Shown here: positions 51,490 through 60,876 of the stretch, piece by piece
How positions within the stretch are numbered: position 1 is the stretch's first letter
Layout of the letters: each line of letters opens with the position of its first letter
NCBI GenBank assembly: GCA_964503885.1
Contig: CAZDCD010000004.1
Span: forward strand, 1 to 64,000
DNA length: 64,000 nucleotides
Direction of reading: 5' to 3'
Origin: CAZDCD01 sp964503885
GTDB taxonomy: Bacteria; Bacteroidota; Bacteroidia; Bacteroidales; UBA10428
Program-made: the position numbers and the translations under genes
The notes under the pieces: model-generated
Seen by the model: only the letters and a program-made list of their open reading frames with translations
Databases searched by the model: none
What the model was told of the DNA's origin: nothing

Positions 51490-52962
51490 CTACCTTTTCC
51501 CTGATTTGTTCCGTTCATCCTCTTGTTCCTGAAGGATTCTCCGGTTGATTTTCCGGTATTTGTCAATCTGCCGGAGCTGCAATTCTCTTTTCTTCATCTG
51601 GTCTGAAAGGATCTTCTGATTAAACTTTTCTATTAACTTGGCATGCTTAATTTTCTCTTTTTCAATATTTTCTGAATTCTTTTGATTTTCTTTCTCAATT
51701 CTACGATTGTATTCTATAATTTTCTGACTGTACCTATTGTTTTCTGCATCGATGGATTGCGTATGTGAATTAATGTCTTTAATTATCTTATCATTAGCCT
51801 TTTTGATCCGATCACTTTCAGCGTTTATTTCGCTAATGATCCTGTCGATTTCTTTTGCTCTGTCATTCATTATTCGCCGATTAAACGCGTCAATTTCCTC
51901 AGCATATTTTTGACTTTCTTTATCCCCGCCGGATCGCCACTTTTCCAGTTCCTCCAATATTCCTGTATTTTCTTCACGAATTTCTTCGCTCAGTTTAAGG
52001 TGTTCTTCAGCAAACCGTTCCTCTTCTTTCTTTCGGGCCTGAATGAGGCTCTCGTTGTAATCGGTGATTTCCCTGCCGATCTTTGCACTTTTTTCTGTCT
52101 GTTCCTGTGCTTTCTTTTCCTGTTCCTTCCGTATATCATCGTTATATTTTTCCACCTCTTTGCGGCTTTTCAGCGAGACTGCATCCTGCCCCTGCAGCTG
52201 AAGATCAGCCTGTTCCAATACCTGCTGGTTGTGCCTGGCAATCTCTTCGCTCGCTTTCTGCTGTTCACGGTCAGTATCCAGGGCCTGCTTCTGCTTTTCA
52301 TCAGCCACCTGTTCGTTATACTTCACAATGGCTTCACTAAGCTTCCGGTTCTGCTCAATCACTTCGTCAATGGCCTTTTCCTTTTCTTTCCTGACTTCTT
52401 CGTTATATTTTTCCACCTCTTTGCGGCTTTTCAGCGAGACTGCATCCTGCCCCTGCAGCTGAAGATCAGCCTGTTCCAATACCTGCTGGTTGTGCCTGGC
52501 AATCTCTTCGCTCGCTTTCTGCTGTTCACGATCAGGCTTCCCTGTCTGCTCCTTTTCAGCCAGTAATTTAGCATTTTCCCTGTAGATACTTAGGGCCTCC
52601 TTTTGTTTCAATGCTTCTTCTTTTTTCAGTTCCCTGGCCAATTCTAAGGCATTTTTTTTGTTTTCGCGGGCAATCGATCTGCTCTTTTTGTCTGCTGATC
52701 GAACGAGTTGTCGTTCGTTCCTTTCTCCCAGTCTTTCCTCTTTCTTCTGCTTTCTGGAATATGCCCAACCATTTAATTTGCTTTTCATTTTTATTCTGAG
52801 GGGCACATTCATACGGTCGATTGAATAATCCTGTGAACGCATGCTCCTGCTTTTGCCTGGCGATAGCATTGGGTTTTCCGAAGGATCCTGTCCCTGTAAA
52901 GAGAATTGCATAAACCAGCATATTGTTGCAACCAATGCTGGTTTTATAATATAACTTATCAT
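51490..52962 (-). CDS. Secreted coiled-coil protein with internal 87-residue duplication
   Basis: 490 residues. A signal peptide (cleavage near QGQ, about residue 25) is followed by a very charged, almost uninterrupted coiled coil of Glu, Lys, Gln and Arg with repeated 'EEIARHNQQ', 'YNEEV' and 'ENxKNxEN' patterns. Two segments of about 45 residues (REQQKASEEIARHNQQVLEQ and following) are identical, spaced 87 residues apart. No enzymatic domain is visible. It probably forms a filamentous or bundled structure in the periplasm or envelope. Unrecognised family. Confidence 0.65.
   Translation of the reverse strand: MISYIIKPALVATICWFMQFSLQGQDPSENPMLSPGKSRSMRSQDYSIDRMNVPLRIKMKSKLNGWAYSRKQKKEERLGERNERQLVRSADKKSRSIARENKKNALELARELKKEEALKQKEALSIYRENAKLLAEKEQTGKPDREQQKASEEIARHNQQVLEQADLQLQGQDAVSLKSRKEVEKYNEEVRKEKEKAIDEVIEQNRKLSEAIVKYNEQVADEKQKQALDTDREQQKASEEIARHNQQVLEQADLQLQGQDAVSLKSRKEVEKYNDDIRKEQEKKAQEQTEKSAKIGREITDYNESLIQARKKEEERFAEEHLKLSEEIREENTGILEELEKWRSGGDKESQKYAEEIDAFNRRIMNDRAKEIDRIISEINAESDRIKKANDKIIKDINSHTQSIDAENNRYSQKIIEYNRRIEKENQKNSENIEKEKIKHAKLIEKFNQKILSDQMKKRELQLRQIDKYRKINRRILQEQEDERNKSGKR
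52139..52535. repeat. Near-identical tandem duplication inside the coiled-coil gene
   Basis: Two copies of about 136 bases, at 52139-52274 and 52400-52535, differ at a single base (52270 versus 52531). They are 261 bases (87 codons) apart, so the frame is preserved. Near-identity including third codon positions points to recent duplication or gene conversion. Confidence 0.8.
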
Positions 52963-53152
52963 ACCGTATCAAGTGTATATACTTGACTTTTACGGTCAAT
53001 ATGAAATTTTGTTTTCAGGAATCAGTCAATATATATTTTATTTCAATGCATGAGGTTATTAGGAAATTAATGTATTTTTTTAATCTATATATTTAAGTAA
53101 TAAATCGTTAATTATAGATTATTAAATATTTAAACAATTCAAATAATCTTTT
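52963..53152. other. AT-rich gap between two minus-strand genes
   Basis: Strongly AT-rich, with no recognisable terminator, promoter or frame. It must carry the promoter of the coiled-coil gene and the 3' end of the Cho-like operon. Confidence 0.4.
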
Positions 53153-54166
53153 TTAATCTGGTAATATTTCAATAGTGAACGCATTCTTTTTCCTGGTATT
53201 GCGGTTAATCCAGTCAAATACAATTGACGAACGATCCAGAATAGCCCTGCGATCGGCTTTATTGCTTTTGTCGCTTTTGCTGCACATGTCTTTAAAAAGT
53301 TCAAGCTGATGCTGTTCAAGAGTATCATCAATCATTTTGCCCCTGACAAAAACATAGGATGGCGATCCCTGGTTTTTGGCGTCAATTTTAACAGTATGGT
53401 GACAAAACTGATGATAGAATTTTTGTTGGTCGGTAAAACTTTTACAAAGATCCAGTAATTTCCTTATGTGTTCGGCTTTCTCATATTCCAGTCTTTCAGA
53501 GCAGGTAGCCAATTCCTGATACAGGCTCCCGAGTATATTTTGCGCATTACCCTGTAAGAATTGTATGGTCTTGTTTATGGCGTGCGCATAATCCATAGGA
53601 TGAAGATTCGTCACACAGGGCCCCATACAGCAGTTGATATCGTAATAAAGGCATTTCACTGATGGTGAAGTATCACTACAGATCCTTACCTTATAAAATC
53701 TCTGTATTAAGCTTATAAGGTTATCAACATAATTATTATTACGAATCGGTCCATAGATCAGACCCTTTTTTATCCGTGAATTGCTTCCTATGATTCTGAT
53801 TGAGGGGAACAAGCTTCTTGTGATGAAGATATATTTACAGGATCTATAGTTTTTCTGCCTGATGTTGAATTCCGGCAGGTATTTTTTAATGAGATCATCT
53901 TCAATGACCAGTGCTTTAAGTTCATCACCGGTCACCATGTATTCTATTCTGCCGGTGTGCGCAAGCAATTCCTGAGTCTTCTTGTCCGGCTTTTCGGCTT
54001 TCGCTTTTGTAAAATAGGAAAGAACTCTTTTCTGCAGGTCAAGGGATTTTCCTGTATACAGGACTTTTTTTTGCCTGTTAATAAAGACATATATGCCACA
54101 ACTTTTTGGAAAGGTCTTCCTGACATGCTCTTCCAGTCTTCCGATCATTATTGCGGCGCTATTCAT
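53153..54166 (-). CDS. GIY-YIG nuclease, short UvrC/Cho-like protein
   Basis: 337 residues. GIY-YIG nuclease domain at about 15-100: CGIYVFINRQKKVLYTGKSLDLQKRV, then a downstream catalytic region with 'ALVIEDDLIKKYLPEFN'. The UvrC-type Cys motif follows (CLYYDINCCMGPC, about 176-188), then a UVR-like helix (ERLEYEKAEHIRKLL). The C-terminal RNase H-like endonuclease and HhH domains of UvrC are absent, as in Cho of E. coli, which makes 3' incisions in damaged DNA. The gene is 15 bases downstream of an unknown 121-residue gene and is probably co-transcribed. A full UvrC elsewhere in the genome is expected. Confidence 0.8.
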   Translation of the reverse strand: MNSAAIMIGRLEEHVRKTFPKSCGIYVFINRQKKVLYTGKSLDLQKRVLSYFTKAKAEKPDKKTQELLAHTGRIEYMVTGDELKALVIEDDLIKKYLPEFNIRQKNYRSCKYIFITRSLFPSIRIIGSNSRIKKGLIYGPIRNNNYVDNLISLIQRFYKVRICSDTSPSVKCLYYDINCCMGPCVTNLHPMDYAHAINKTIQFLQGNAQNILGSLYQELATCSERLEYEKAEHIRKLLDLCKSFTDQQKFYHQFCHHTVKIDAKNQGSPSYVFVRGKMIDDTLEQHQLELFKDMCSKSDKSNKADRRAILDRSSIVFDWINRNTRKKNAFTIEILPD

Positions 54167-54181
54167 GAACAGAACCGGATT

Positions 54182-54547
54182 TTATGCATACCTGATTCCA
54201 TTGTCCCGTCCATTTTTCACATACTTTCCCGGATTGCGGTTCAGTTCGTTCATAAACCTGAAATATTCGGTGAACGAGATATTGAACATGCGTATGATGA
54301 AATACCTGGCCTCCATAAATCCCTTACTGTAAGGTTCAAGGGATTCATACCGGTATTTCTCAAAAAAATCATGCTCGCAGCGAGAGATATACAGCATGTA
54401 AATCTCTTCGTTTATTTTACTTTTCAGGTATTCAAATACTTCCCTGGCCCCTTCTCCGGCTGTCCCTGACTTTCCTGCAGTGTATTCCGACATTTCACCG
54501 ACCAGCGTCAATACAAGACTTTTTAATTTTGAGTGAAGCAATTCCAT
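54182..54547 (-). CDS. Small helical protein of unknown function, upstream of the Cho-like gene
   Basis: 121 residues, largely helical, with no signal peptide and no membrane segment. Aromatic and acidic residues are plentiful in the second half (FMEARYFIIRMFNISFTEYF). The start ATG (54547) and stop are clean, and the spacing of 15 bases to the nuclease gene implies an operon. I do not recognise a family. Its product could be a regulator or partner of the nuclease, but that rests on position only. Confidence 0.55.
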   Translation of the reverse strand: MELLHSKLKSLVLTLVGEMSEYTAGKSGTAGEGAREVFEYLKSKINEEIYMLYISRCEHDFFEKYRYESLEPYSKGFMEARYFIIRMFNISFTEYFRFMNELNRNPGKYVKNGRDNGIRYA

Positions 54548-55123
54548 TCGGTATAAATGATTGCATTATAATCAAATTTCAGGATTATAAAGTAGTCAAA
54601 TATTTTAACTTCGCCAAGCTTTTTTCCGGTTTTGTATGCTTTCAAAGAATAAAATCGTATCGAATTTTATATCAATATGATCCCAAAACAGGAGCCAAGC
54701 AATCCGCTGTTATTGAATATGCTGATGGGCTCAGAAGCTATTTGAAAAACCCGGGGTTCAGTTATAGTTTACATATGTCAATTGCACCAGATTCACATTA
54801 GATTTATGCAACCTTGTTGTTCAGGTTTCCCGTCATACACCATTGCAATAAAAGTACAAACCACTCCCCTATTCTTAAAGTAAATATATAATTAGGATAT
54901 ATTATATATCTATTAATTAATTAATTATATATGAAAGTTATATTCAAAAATTCATGCGAACTATTGAAACCGGGCGGAACATGCGATCCTCACATTTCGT
55001 TTTTCCGGGAAAGCATCGGGAATGAACACATCATAAGGTTTCAAACAGCATAATGAATGCAAGCCATATTGACAGAATATCAAATTCTTTTGTACATTTG
55101 CAGCGCATTTTTTAACTACGTTA
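54548..55123. other. Gap upstream of the prephenate dehydrogenase gene
   Basis: About 575 bases without a convincing gene. A 90-codon frame (54529-54801, TTG start) and a 40-codon frame (54931-55053) are open, but neither has recognisable features. The segment at about 54890-54935 is almost pure AT, with a near-palindromic TTAATTAATTAATTA run. The promoter of the next gene lies at the right end. Confidence 0.4.
55069..55100 (+). promoter_or_regulatory. Bacteroidetes-type promoter for prephenate dehydrogenase
   Basis: TTG (55069-55071, in TTGACAG) is followed after 21 bases by TACATTTG (55093-55100), fitting TTG-N19-21-TAnnTTTG. Transcription would start near 55107, leaving about 17 bases before the ATG at 55124. 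Confidence 0.6.
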
Positions 55124-55864
55124 ATGACAAAGAAGACAATATCGGTATACGGCTATGGCCGGTTTGGAAAATTATGGGCAGATATTTTGTCGTCAGATTT
55201 TCATGTAAATGTTTATTCCCGCAGAGGATTGAAAAAAGAAGAAGTAAACAGGGGCGCACATATTGTCTCACTTGAAGAACTTCACCGGTGCGATGCCCTG
55301 TTTTATTGTGTTGCCATATCCTCACTCGAGGAAGTGCTGAAACAAACCACCCATCTTCATCAGAAAGATTGTATATATTTCGATACCTGCTCGGTAAAGG
55401 TGGAACCGGTAAACTGGATGAAGAAATACCTTCCGGAGGAAAGCAGAATAATCCCCACGCATCCGATGTTCGGTCCCGATTCGTATTTCAGGTCGTCTCA
55501 GGATCTTCCAATGGTGATGTCAGAAGTTCGTGTCGGGAAAGAAGAATTTACCTTCTGGAAAGACTATTTCAACGGGAAAAAAATACATGTTGAAGTCATG
55601 ACCCCTGATGAGCACGATGAAATGGTTGCATATTCACAGGGAATAACGCATTATATCGGACGTGTGCTGGCCGACCTTCAGCTTAAGAACACCACCATCA
55701 ATACACTGGGATACACAAAATTACTGGAGATCATGCAGCAGACATGCAACGACAGCTGGCAACTTTTTTGTGATCTGCAGCGCTACAATCCCTATACAAA
55801 AAAGATGCGGACTGATCTTCATGAATCCATTGAAAAGATCTACTCCATCCTGAACAAGCTGTAG
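55124..55864 (+). CDS. tyrA: Prephenate dehydrogenase (tyrosine pathway)
   Basis: 246 residues. Rossmann motif ISVYGYGRFGKLWADIL (GxGxxG variant), DALFYCVAISSLEEVL, the cation-Thr region FDTCSVKVEPVNWM and the conserved PTHPMFGPDS with catalytic His. The C-terminal helical domain has AYSQGITHYIGRVL. The enzyme converts prephenate to 4-hydroxyphenylpyruvate in tyrosine synthesis with NAD(P)+. No chorismate mutase domain is fused and no other aromatic genes are adjacent. An arogenate specificity cannot be excluded. Confidence 0.85.
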   Translation: MTKKTISVYGYGRFGKLWADILSSDFHVNVYSRRGLKKEEVNRGAHIVSLEELHRCDALFYCVAISSLEEVLKQTTHLHQKDCIYFDTCSVKVEPVNWMKKYLPEESRIIPTHPMFGPDSYFRSSQDLPMVMSEVRVGKEEFTFWKDYFNGKKIHVEVMTPDEHDEMVAYSQGITHYIGRVLADLQLKNTTINTLGYTKLLEIMQQTCNDSWQLFCDLQRYNPYTKKMRTDLHESIEKIYSILNKL

Positions 55865-55907
55865 GCGGTTTAAAACAATTCAGGCAGGGATTTACCCGGG
55901 TTTCCTT

Positions 55908-56561
55908 TTAAAAAAAATGTTTATCGACCTTTTCGGCTCTCATGAGTTCTTCATTATAAGGTTGCATGAGCTGTTCGAGTGAACTTTCCTGCAGATCGAG
56001 CCTCAGCCAGTCCCTTTCATTTCCTGGTGGCAGTATAACCGGCATTCTTTTTTTTGTGTTATGAATGACTTCCATCATAGCATTTGCCCGGGTAGTTACT
56101 ATTGTAAAGGTATTCAGTATTTCACCAGTATTCCTGTTAATCCAGTTTTCATACAATCCTGCCAGAGCAAAGGAATTGGTGTCCTTCAGGGTAATACAAT
56201 AAGGAATTTTTTCCTGCCCGGATGCCTGCCATTCATAGAATCCGTTCGTCAATACAAGGCATCTTTTGTTTCTGTATGCCGCTCTGTATGATGCCTTTTC
56301 TTTCAGTGATTCAGCCCTTGCATTGAATGTTTTTCTCCGGATTTCCTCTGCACTTTTTTCGTCCCTGACCCAGGAAGGGATCAGTCCCCATATTAACAGC
56401 CTGACTTCGGCAGGATTATCGGAACAGATCACCGGGAGTTCGGGCAGGCCGAAGGCGGAAACTCTTTTTCTGGGATTATACCCTTCGCTGTTAATAAACC
56501 GGGCACCAAAACGCTGTTCAATTTGTTCGCGGGTTAGATTTATTTCAATTGTATAACACAT
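55908..56561 (-). CDS. SOS-response-associated peptidase (SRAP/YedK, HMCES type)
   Basis: 217 residues. The catalytic Cys at position 2 (MCYTIEINL), the NARAE motif with its Glu, GFYEWQ and the HNTKKRMPVIL segment are all present. YedK/HMCES proteins form covalent DNA-protein crosslinks with abasic sites in single-stranded DNA to protect replication forks. Met removal exposes Cys2, and the start ATG is fixed by this residue. A TAACTTTG box lies upstream at 56588-56595. Confidence 0.93.
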   Translation of the reverse strand: MCYTIEINLTREQIEQRFGARFINSEGYNPRKRVSAFGLPELPVICSDNPAEVRLLIWGLIPSWVRDEKSAEEIRRKTFNARAESLKEKASYRAAYRNKRCLVLTNGFYEWQASGQEKIPYCITLKDTNSFALAGLYENWINRNTGEILNTFTIVTTRANAMMEVIHNTKKRMPVILPPGNERDWLRLDLQESSLEQLMQPYNEELMRAEKVDKHFF

Positions 56562-56587
56562 AACCGGTAGCTATTATTTAACGATTA

Positions 56588-56595
56588 CAAAGTTA
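56588..56595 (-). promoter_or_regulatory. Candidate -7 box of the SRAP gene
   Basis: Minus-strand TAACTTTG fits TAnnTTTG, about 26 bases upstream of the start codon. No TTG was found at the expected distance. Confidence 0.35.
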
Positions 56596-56635
56596 GTAAA
56601 AGAATGCTTTTGATGATCCAGACAATTTGCCGGAA

Positions 56636-58567
56636 TTATTTTCTGACAAGCACCACCTGTGCTTTATCTGCTTTGGCGATCTTTTTATAGAAATCGATGA
56701 GGTTACCGTATTCGGTTTTCGGGAATGTGCCGGCATTGTTTTCGTATCTCCTGGCATACAGGATCTGATTTCCCGTCACAATCACCGATGCATCATAAAT
56801 GCCGAAAACAGACTCGTAGTGGCAATCACCGGGAATATATTCGATCTGAAAGCCATCGGGAATTGCATATGTAATGGAATCATACCTGATGCGTTCCCTT
56901 TTGAAATAGATATCCGATCTTCGCTCATCGATCTTCCTGGGGACTGTTATTATTTCCCTATCCATCAGCTTTAGGGGCAGAAAAAGCCTGTTTCCGCTTG
57001 CTGTGGCATACTTCGGCAGATCGAGCTCTTCTGTAAGGGTTGCTTCCGGAAAACGGTCACCCTCACTGGCAAATGAGAACGACCTGATATTGAAATTGGG
57101 GATTTTCTGGGTATAAAGCCATCTTTTCTGCGTTTCTCTATCTTCGTGAATGATATATTCAACATTGTCGAATACGAGTGCCTTATACACTAACTGGCTG
57201 TTGGAAGTGGCATTCCCGTCAGGAAATAGCTCCACAAAAGAACGATGGATAAACTGATTTGAATCTTTGGGATAAGTCGGAGTTTTTACAAGTTTACCTC
57301 CATCTTCCTGAATCAGCAGGGCATACCGGTCATCGGTAAAGGCTCCGAGAAATCCGAAAGGCGTATATTTATCGGTGCATTCAAGCCAGATAGTATCATC
57401 TTTAACTGGTACACATACAATTGCGTGGTTAAACTGAGCACTCGGAAAACTCTGACATATATCTGCTGCATCATCACCTGCCCTTATGAGAACATAATGT
57501 GCCTTTATATCGAAGGCCCTTAATAAAGATACCATATAGTTAGACAGAGCCTTACAATCTCCGTATCCGACTTCGTCTACCACTTTTGAAGGAAAAGGCT
57601 GTAAACCTCCAATGCCAATTGCAATGGAAACATACCTTGTTTTATTCTGAAGATATTCATAAATAAATTTAACCTTATCAGATACAGTTATGCAGTTCTT
57701 CATCTGCTCATGCAGATAGACTATTGTCTTGTCCGGTATTTCTGTACGACCGGAATTCAATCCGGATATCCAACTCCCATAATTTTTCCACGTTGCCATA
57801 TTTCCGGCGTATCCGTCAAGTTCAAAATCATTGGGACCTAGAAGAATATGTGGTGCAAAATCAGTGATTGGCGGTGAATAAGGTTCTTCCTGAAGAGGCT
57901 TCAGGTTTACCATTTCCCATTTGTATATAATCGATTTATTATTTGATGTAACTTCTGGTTCAATATTCAGGTTGAACTGGTTGTACCTTAAATCCAATCC
58001 CCTGCCAGTGGTGACAATATACCGTGATCTTTGAACTGAAACATTATAGCCGGATATGAAATACCACGGCGGATATGTCATAAGTCCATTGTATTCCGTC
58101 ACAACCTCATAAGCTATAGTATATGGATATCTTGTTGGCACTGGTTTAAAAACCCTTGCTCTGTAATCACTATATAATGAAAAACCGTCTGCAATACTGA
58201 TATCACTGAATTCTTTATGCTGTATTTCGTCCAGCAATTTTCCTTCAGCACTATATATTTTCATTGAGATGTCAGTTAATTTCCGGAACTTGTTATAATA
58301 CTCAAAAAACCGCGCCCGATGATCACCATTTTTGTTTAGAATGGTAACCACATACCTGAATCGTCCCTTTGCCTTTCCGGGGGACAATACGTCAAAATAG
58401 CCCTCATCAAGCCGCACCACAGCATCGGCATTAGTTTTCAATTCTTCGGGTATGTCCGAAACCGGGAAATAGATACCGTCTGCCCGAATTGCGGAAGCGA
58501 CAATAATCTGAAGGATCACTGCAAAGAGTATGGCCAGAATTCTTTTATCCCGGATTAAAGTATACAT
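56636..58567 (-). CDS. DUF3857/transglutaminase-like protein with intact triad
   Basis: 643 residues with a signal peptide (cleavage near IRA, about residue 29). A DUF3857 beta domain (about 50-230) precedes a transglutaminase core with Cys338 in GYGDCKALSNYM, His381 in QFNHAIV and an Asp at about 399 in LECTDK, so it may be an active papain-like enzyme. A C-terminal beta domain of DUF3858 type ends the protein. The family is common and uncharacterised in Bacteroidetes. It follows its paralogue by 12 bases, so the two form one operon. It would act in the periplasm. Confidence 0.87.
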   Translation of the reverse strand: MYTLIRDKRILAILFAVILQIIVASAIRADGIYFPVSDIPEELKTNADAVVRLDEGYFDVLSPGKAKGRFRYVVTILNKNGDHRARFFEYYNKFRKLTDISMKIYSAEGKLLDEIQHKEFSDISIADGFSLYSDYRARVFKPVPTRYPYTIAYEVVTEYNGLMTYPPWYFISGYNVSVQRSRYIVTTGRGLDLRYNQFNLNIEPEVTSNNKSIIYKWEMVNLKPLQEEPYSPPITDFAPHILLGPNDFELDGYAGNMATWKNYGSWISGLNSGRTEIPDKTIVYLHEQMKNCITVSDKVKFIYEYLQNKTRYVSIAIGIGGLQPFPSKVVDEVGYGDCKALSNYMVSLLRAFDIKAHYVLIRAGDDAADICQSFPSAQFNHAIVCVPVKDDTIWLECTDKYTPFGFLGAFTDDRYALLIQEDGGKLVKTPTYPKDSNQFIHRSFVELFPDGNATSNSQLVYKALVFDNVEYIIHEDRETQKRWLYTQKIPNFNIRSFSFASEGDRFPEATLTEELDLPKYATASGNRLFLPLKLMDREIITVPRKIDERRSDIYFKRERIRYDSITYAIPDGFQIEYIPGDCHYESVFGIYDASVIVTGNQILYARRYENNAGTFPKTEYGNLIDFYKKIAKADKAQVVLVRK

Positions 58568-58579
58568 GATTTCAGATTA

Positions 58580-60634
58580 CTAAATCTTTTTCTTCAGGAC
58601 AACCTGTTCGTTGTGCTTTGAATACACGTTTTCATAAAACATGCGAAGATCCGGGTATTCTGCATAAGAAAAGAGGCTCTTATTTATCTTCAACTCTAAA
58701 TAAAGGTTGATTTTATCGCCCATATTGCTAATCCTGTATACAAAGCTGGCACTCTTATCCGGCAACCTGAACATGACCGGTTTCGGAAGCTCCACAACCT
58801 CATAATTTTCAGGTAAGGCAATGCTCAGCACCAGTTTTGTGAAATTCGGATAAGCAAAATCGACCGGGTATTTTCGTTCTTCCAGCTTAAAAGGATTGGA
58901 TTCGATCTTTTCAAGAACAACAGGACTAAAGTACAGCATATCGCCTGCTTCAGTGATTTGACCGCTAAAATCGCCAATATATTTACAATTCAGCGGTTTG
59001 TCAATACTGTCAAGGTCAATGGCTTCAAATTCCGTGATTTCAATACCCTTTCTTTTCTGCTCCAGCTTCTTTACATAATCATCGATGCTGGTCTCTTTCT
59101 TAATGGCCTCCCGGCTTTCATACGCTGCATAGGAACGGTACGATTCGGTTACTTTCCCTGTTAGCTGATTATCTTCCGAAAGGTTCAGCTCAGCGTAATA
59201 CAGCGATTCATAAGGTTGATCACTGTTCAGGTCGATCCCGTCGGTAGACTCATCACTAATAATCCTTCCCTCACCGTTCAGGCAGCGTACCGGAAGCATA
59301 TTGAACATGCAGTTCCTATCGGTCGCATCAAGCAAGTACGATTTGCCCCCGATCTTCACTGTAGCGATGGTATAGTTGAATTTCGACAGCATGATCTGTC
59401 CCGGCATGATCATTCCGTTCGACCTGGTACTGAGGATAACAGGATCAGCTTCCAGTTCCAGTTTCCGCAACAGTGCCACAAGCAACAGGTTTATATCGGC
59501 AGAATTCCCTGCCCCGTTATTGAACGCTGTACGGAGGCTCTCTTTTGCAAGAAGTCTCGAATAACCGCTCCAGGCCATCTTTGATTGAATCAGCTTATAA
59601 GCCCTGATGGCTTTGTCGATATCACTGCTGCTTTTGGCCGCTATTTCAGCGGCATATTCATCCAGAAATCCATTCCCTTTAAGCTGCATGCCAAATTTTG
59701 TTTCTTCCAGAAGGGTTTTCTTTACATTATCCCATGTATTGCTAAAATTTTTATGCAGGCCATATTTAGGGGTGAAACTCGTCAACTCGAATTCTATAGA
59801 AGTAACATAGTTCCACATATTGTTCATTTTCGGTTCGGAGATGAAAGCGGGAACATGAGAAGCGTAATAGTTTTGTATGTAAACCCGCCGTTCAAATGTT
59901 GCTCTTCCACCGCTGGTTCTTCCACCCTGTGATCCGGGATCAATCTGAGAAGCATAGTTGAAGCTGAATGACCTGGTGGCGCCGGTAACTGACCTCTGAT
60001 ATCCTTCGTATCCTTTTGAAGATTCCTTGTATCTAAAATCTTCAGGTATCTCAATGGTATATTGTGTTTCAGCTACAGGGATCTCATCCTGAAAATACCA
60101 TGGATCGAGATGAAAGATAAAATCGGACACCACAATATATTCAACTTCTATAATCGATCCCGGCTTAACATTCGGGAATGTAAATTTGACCGCCGTATTG
60201 TAGTCGTCGATCTCTTCCTTGAAGACTGCGTCATTTGCAAGTTTGTCTTTACTTACCTTTCCATCAACGAGATTGTATGTGAACCCTTTTAAACTCAACA
60301 GATCTTCCTTATTCATACCACTCTCGAAAAGGTAGATCTTATCGTTGGCAAATTCCAGCCCCTGAGGTTTCAGTATTTTTATCCGCTTGTGAATGGTGGT
60401 CTGGATCTGCCAACCATAATCCTCACTGTATAAAAACAGTGAATATCCTTCCTTCCCCAGAACAACCGCGCTAGCATTTGTATCCTTATCATAGACCGAC
60501 ATTTTCAGATCGTTTTCATCTATTTTTCCAAATTTCATGATGCTTTTTTGCGCAACAGTTGTCTGCATGAAACCGGTTAAAACAAGAACGGATAGGAATG
60601 GAAGCCTGTACTTGAATGCATGCATTGTTTTCAT
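58580..60634 (-). CDS. DUF3857/transglutaminase-like protein with degenerate triad
   Basis: 684 residues from the ATG at 60634 (MKTMHAFKYRLPFLSVLV..., signal peptide ending VAQ). The frame opens upstream to 60754, but that extension is not signal-like. Layout matches the downstream paralogue: DUF3857 domain, transglutaminase fold, DUF3858-like end. The position of the catalytic Cys is Ser378 (GNSADINLLL) and that of the His is Tyr421 (KFNYTIA); the Asp is kept (LLDATD). It is therefore probably non-enzymatic, perhaps a binding partner. Such substitutions are recurrent in this family as far as I recall. Confidence 0.85.
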   Translation of the reverse strand: MKTMHAFKYRLPFLSVLVLTGFMQTTVAQKSIMKFGKIDENDLKMSVYDKDTNASAVVLGKEGYSLFLYSEDYGWQIQTTIHKRIKILKPQGLEFANDKIYLFESGMNKEDLLSLKGFTYNLVDGKVSKDKLANDAVFKEEIDDYNTAVKFTFPNVKPGSIIEVEYIVVSDFIFHLDPWYFQDEIPVAETQYTIEIPEDFRYKESSKGYEGYQRSVTGATRSFSFNYASQIDPGSQGGRTSGGRATFERRVYIQNYYASHVPAFISEPKMNNMWNYVTSIEFELTSFTPKYGLHKNFSNTWDNVKKTLLEETKFGMQLKGNGFLDEYAAEIAAKSSSDIDKAIRAYKLIQSKMAWSGYSRLLAKESLRTAFNNGAGNSADINLLLVALLRKLELEADPVILSTRSNGMIMPGQIMLSKFNYTIATVKIGGKSYLLDATDRNCMFNMLPVRCLNGEGRIISDESTDGIDLNSDQPYESLYYAELNLSEDNQLTGKVTESYRSYAAYESREAIKKETSIDDYVKKLEQKRKGIEITEFEAIDLDSIDKPLNCKYIGDFSGQITEAGDMLYFSPVVLEKIESNPFKLEERKYPVDFAYPNFTKLVLSIALPENYEVVELPKPVMFRLPDKSASFVYRISNMGDKINLYLELKINKSLFSYAEYPDLRMFYENVYSKHNEQVVLKKKI

Positions 60635-60876
60635 TATTGATTGATTAGTAATTAATTGTTTGTTATGCAGTACTGATATCGGATAACAGACTGAATAAAA
60701 TAAAAATACGATAATTGATGGTACATAGTTACATGGAAGGATAAAAGTTATCATCAGAAAACCTTAAAATTGTTCACCAATCCATGGAAACAATCATATA
60801 GGTTGCCGGTTTTTTTCCTGAAATCTGATTGAATAATGGTATAGCACCGGTTCAGCATATTCTGTAACCTGCGCTG

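Noticed and set aside
51910..52566. 218-codon Phe/Leu-rich frame antisense to the coiled-coil gene
   Set aside because: Hydrophobicity is the mirror of the Glu/Lys-rich coding strand and it shows the same duplication; not a membrane gene.
54529..54801. 90-codon frame upstream of the prephenate dehydrogenase gene
   Set aside because: TTG start, overlaps the start of the helical-protein gene on the other strand, and shows no recognisable features. It could be a remnant, but I cannot support it.
54931..55053. 40-codon ATG frame in the same gap
   Set aside because: No homology recalled and no fold pattern; too short to call without comparison.
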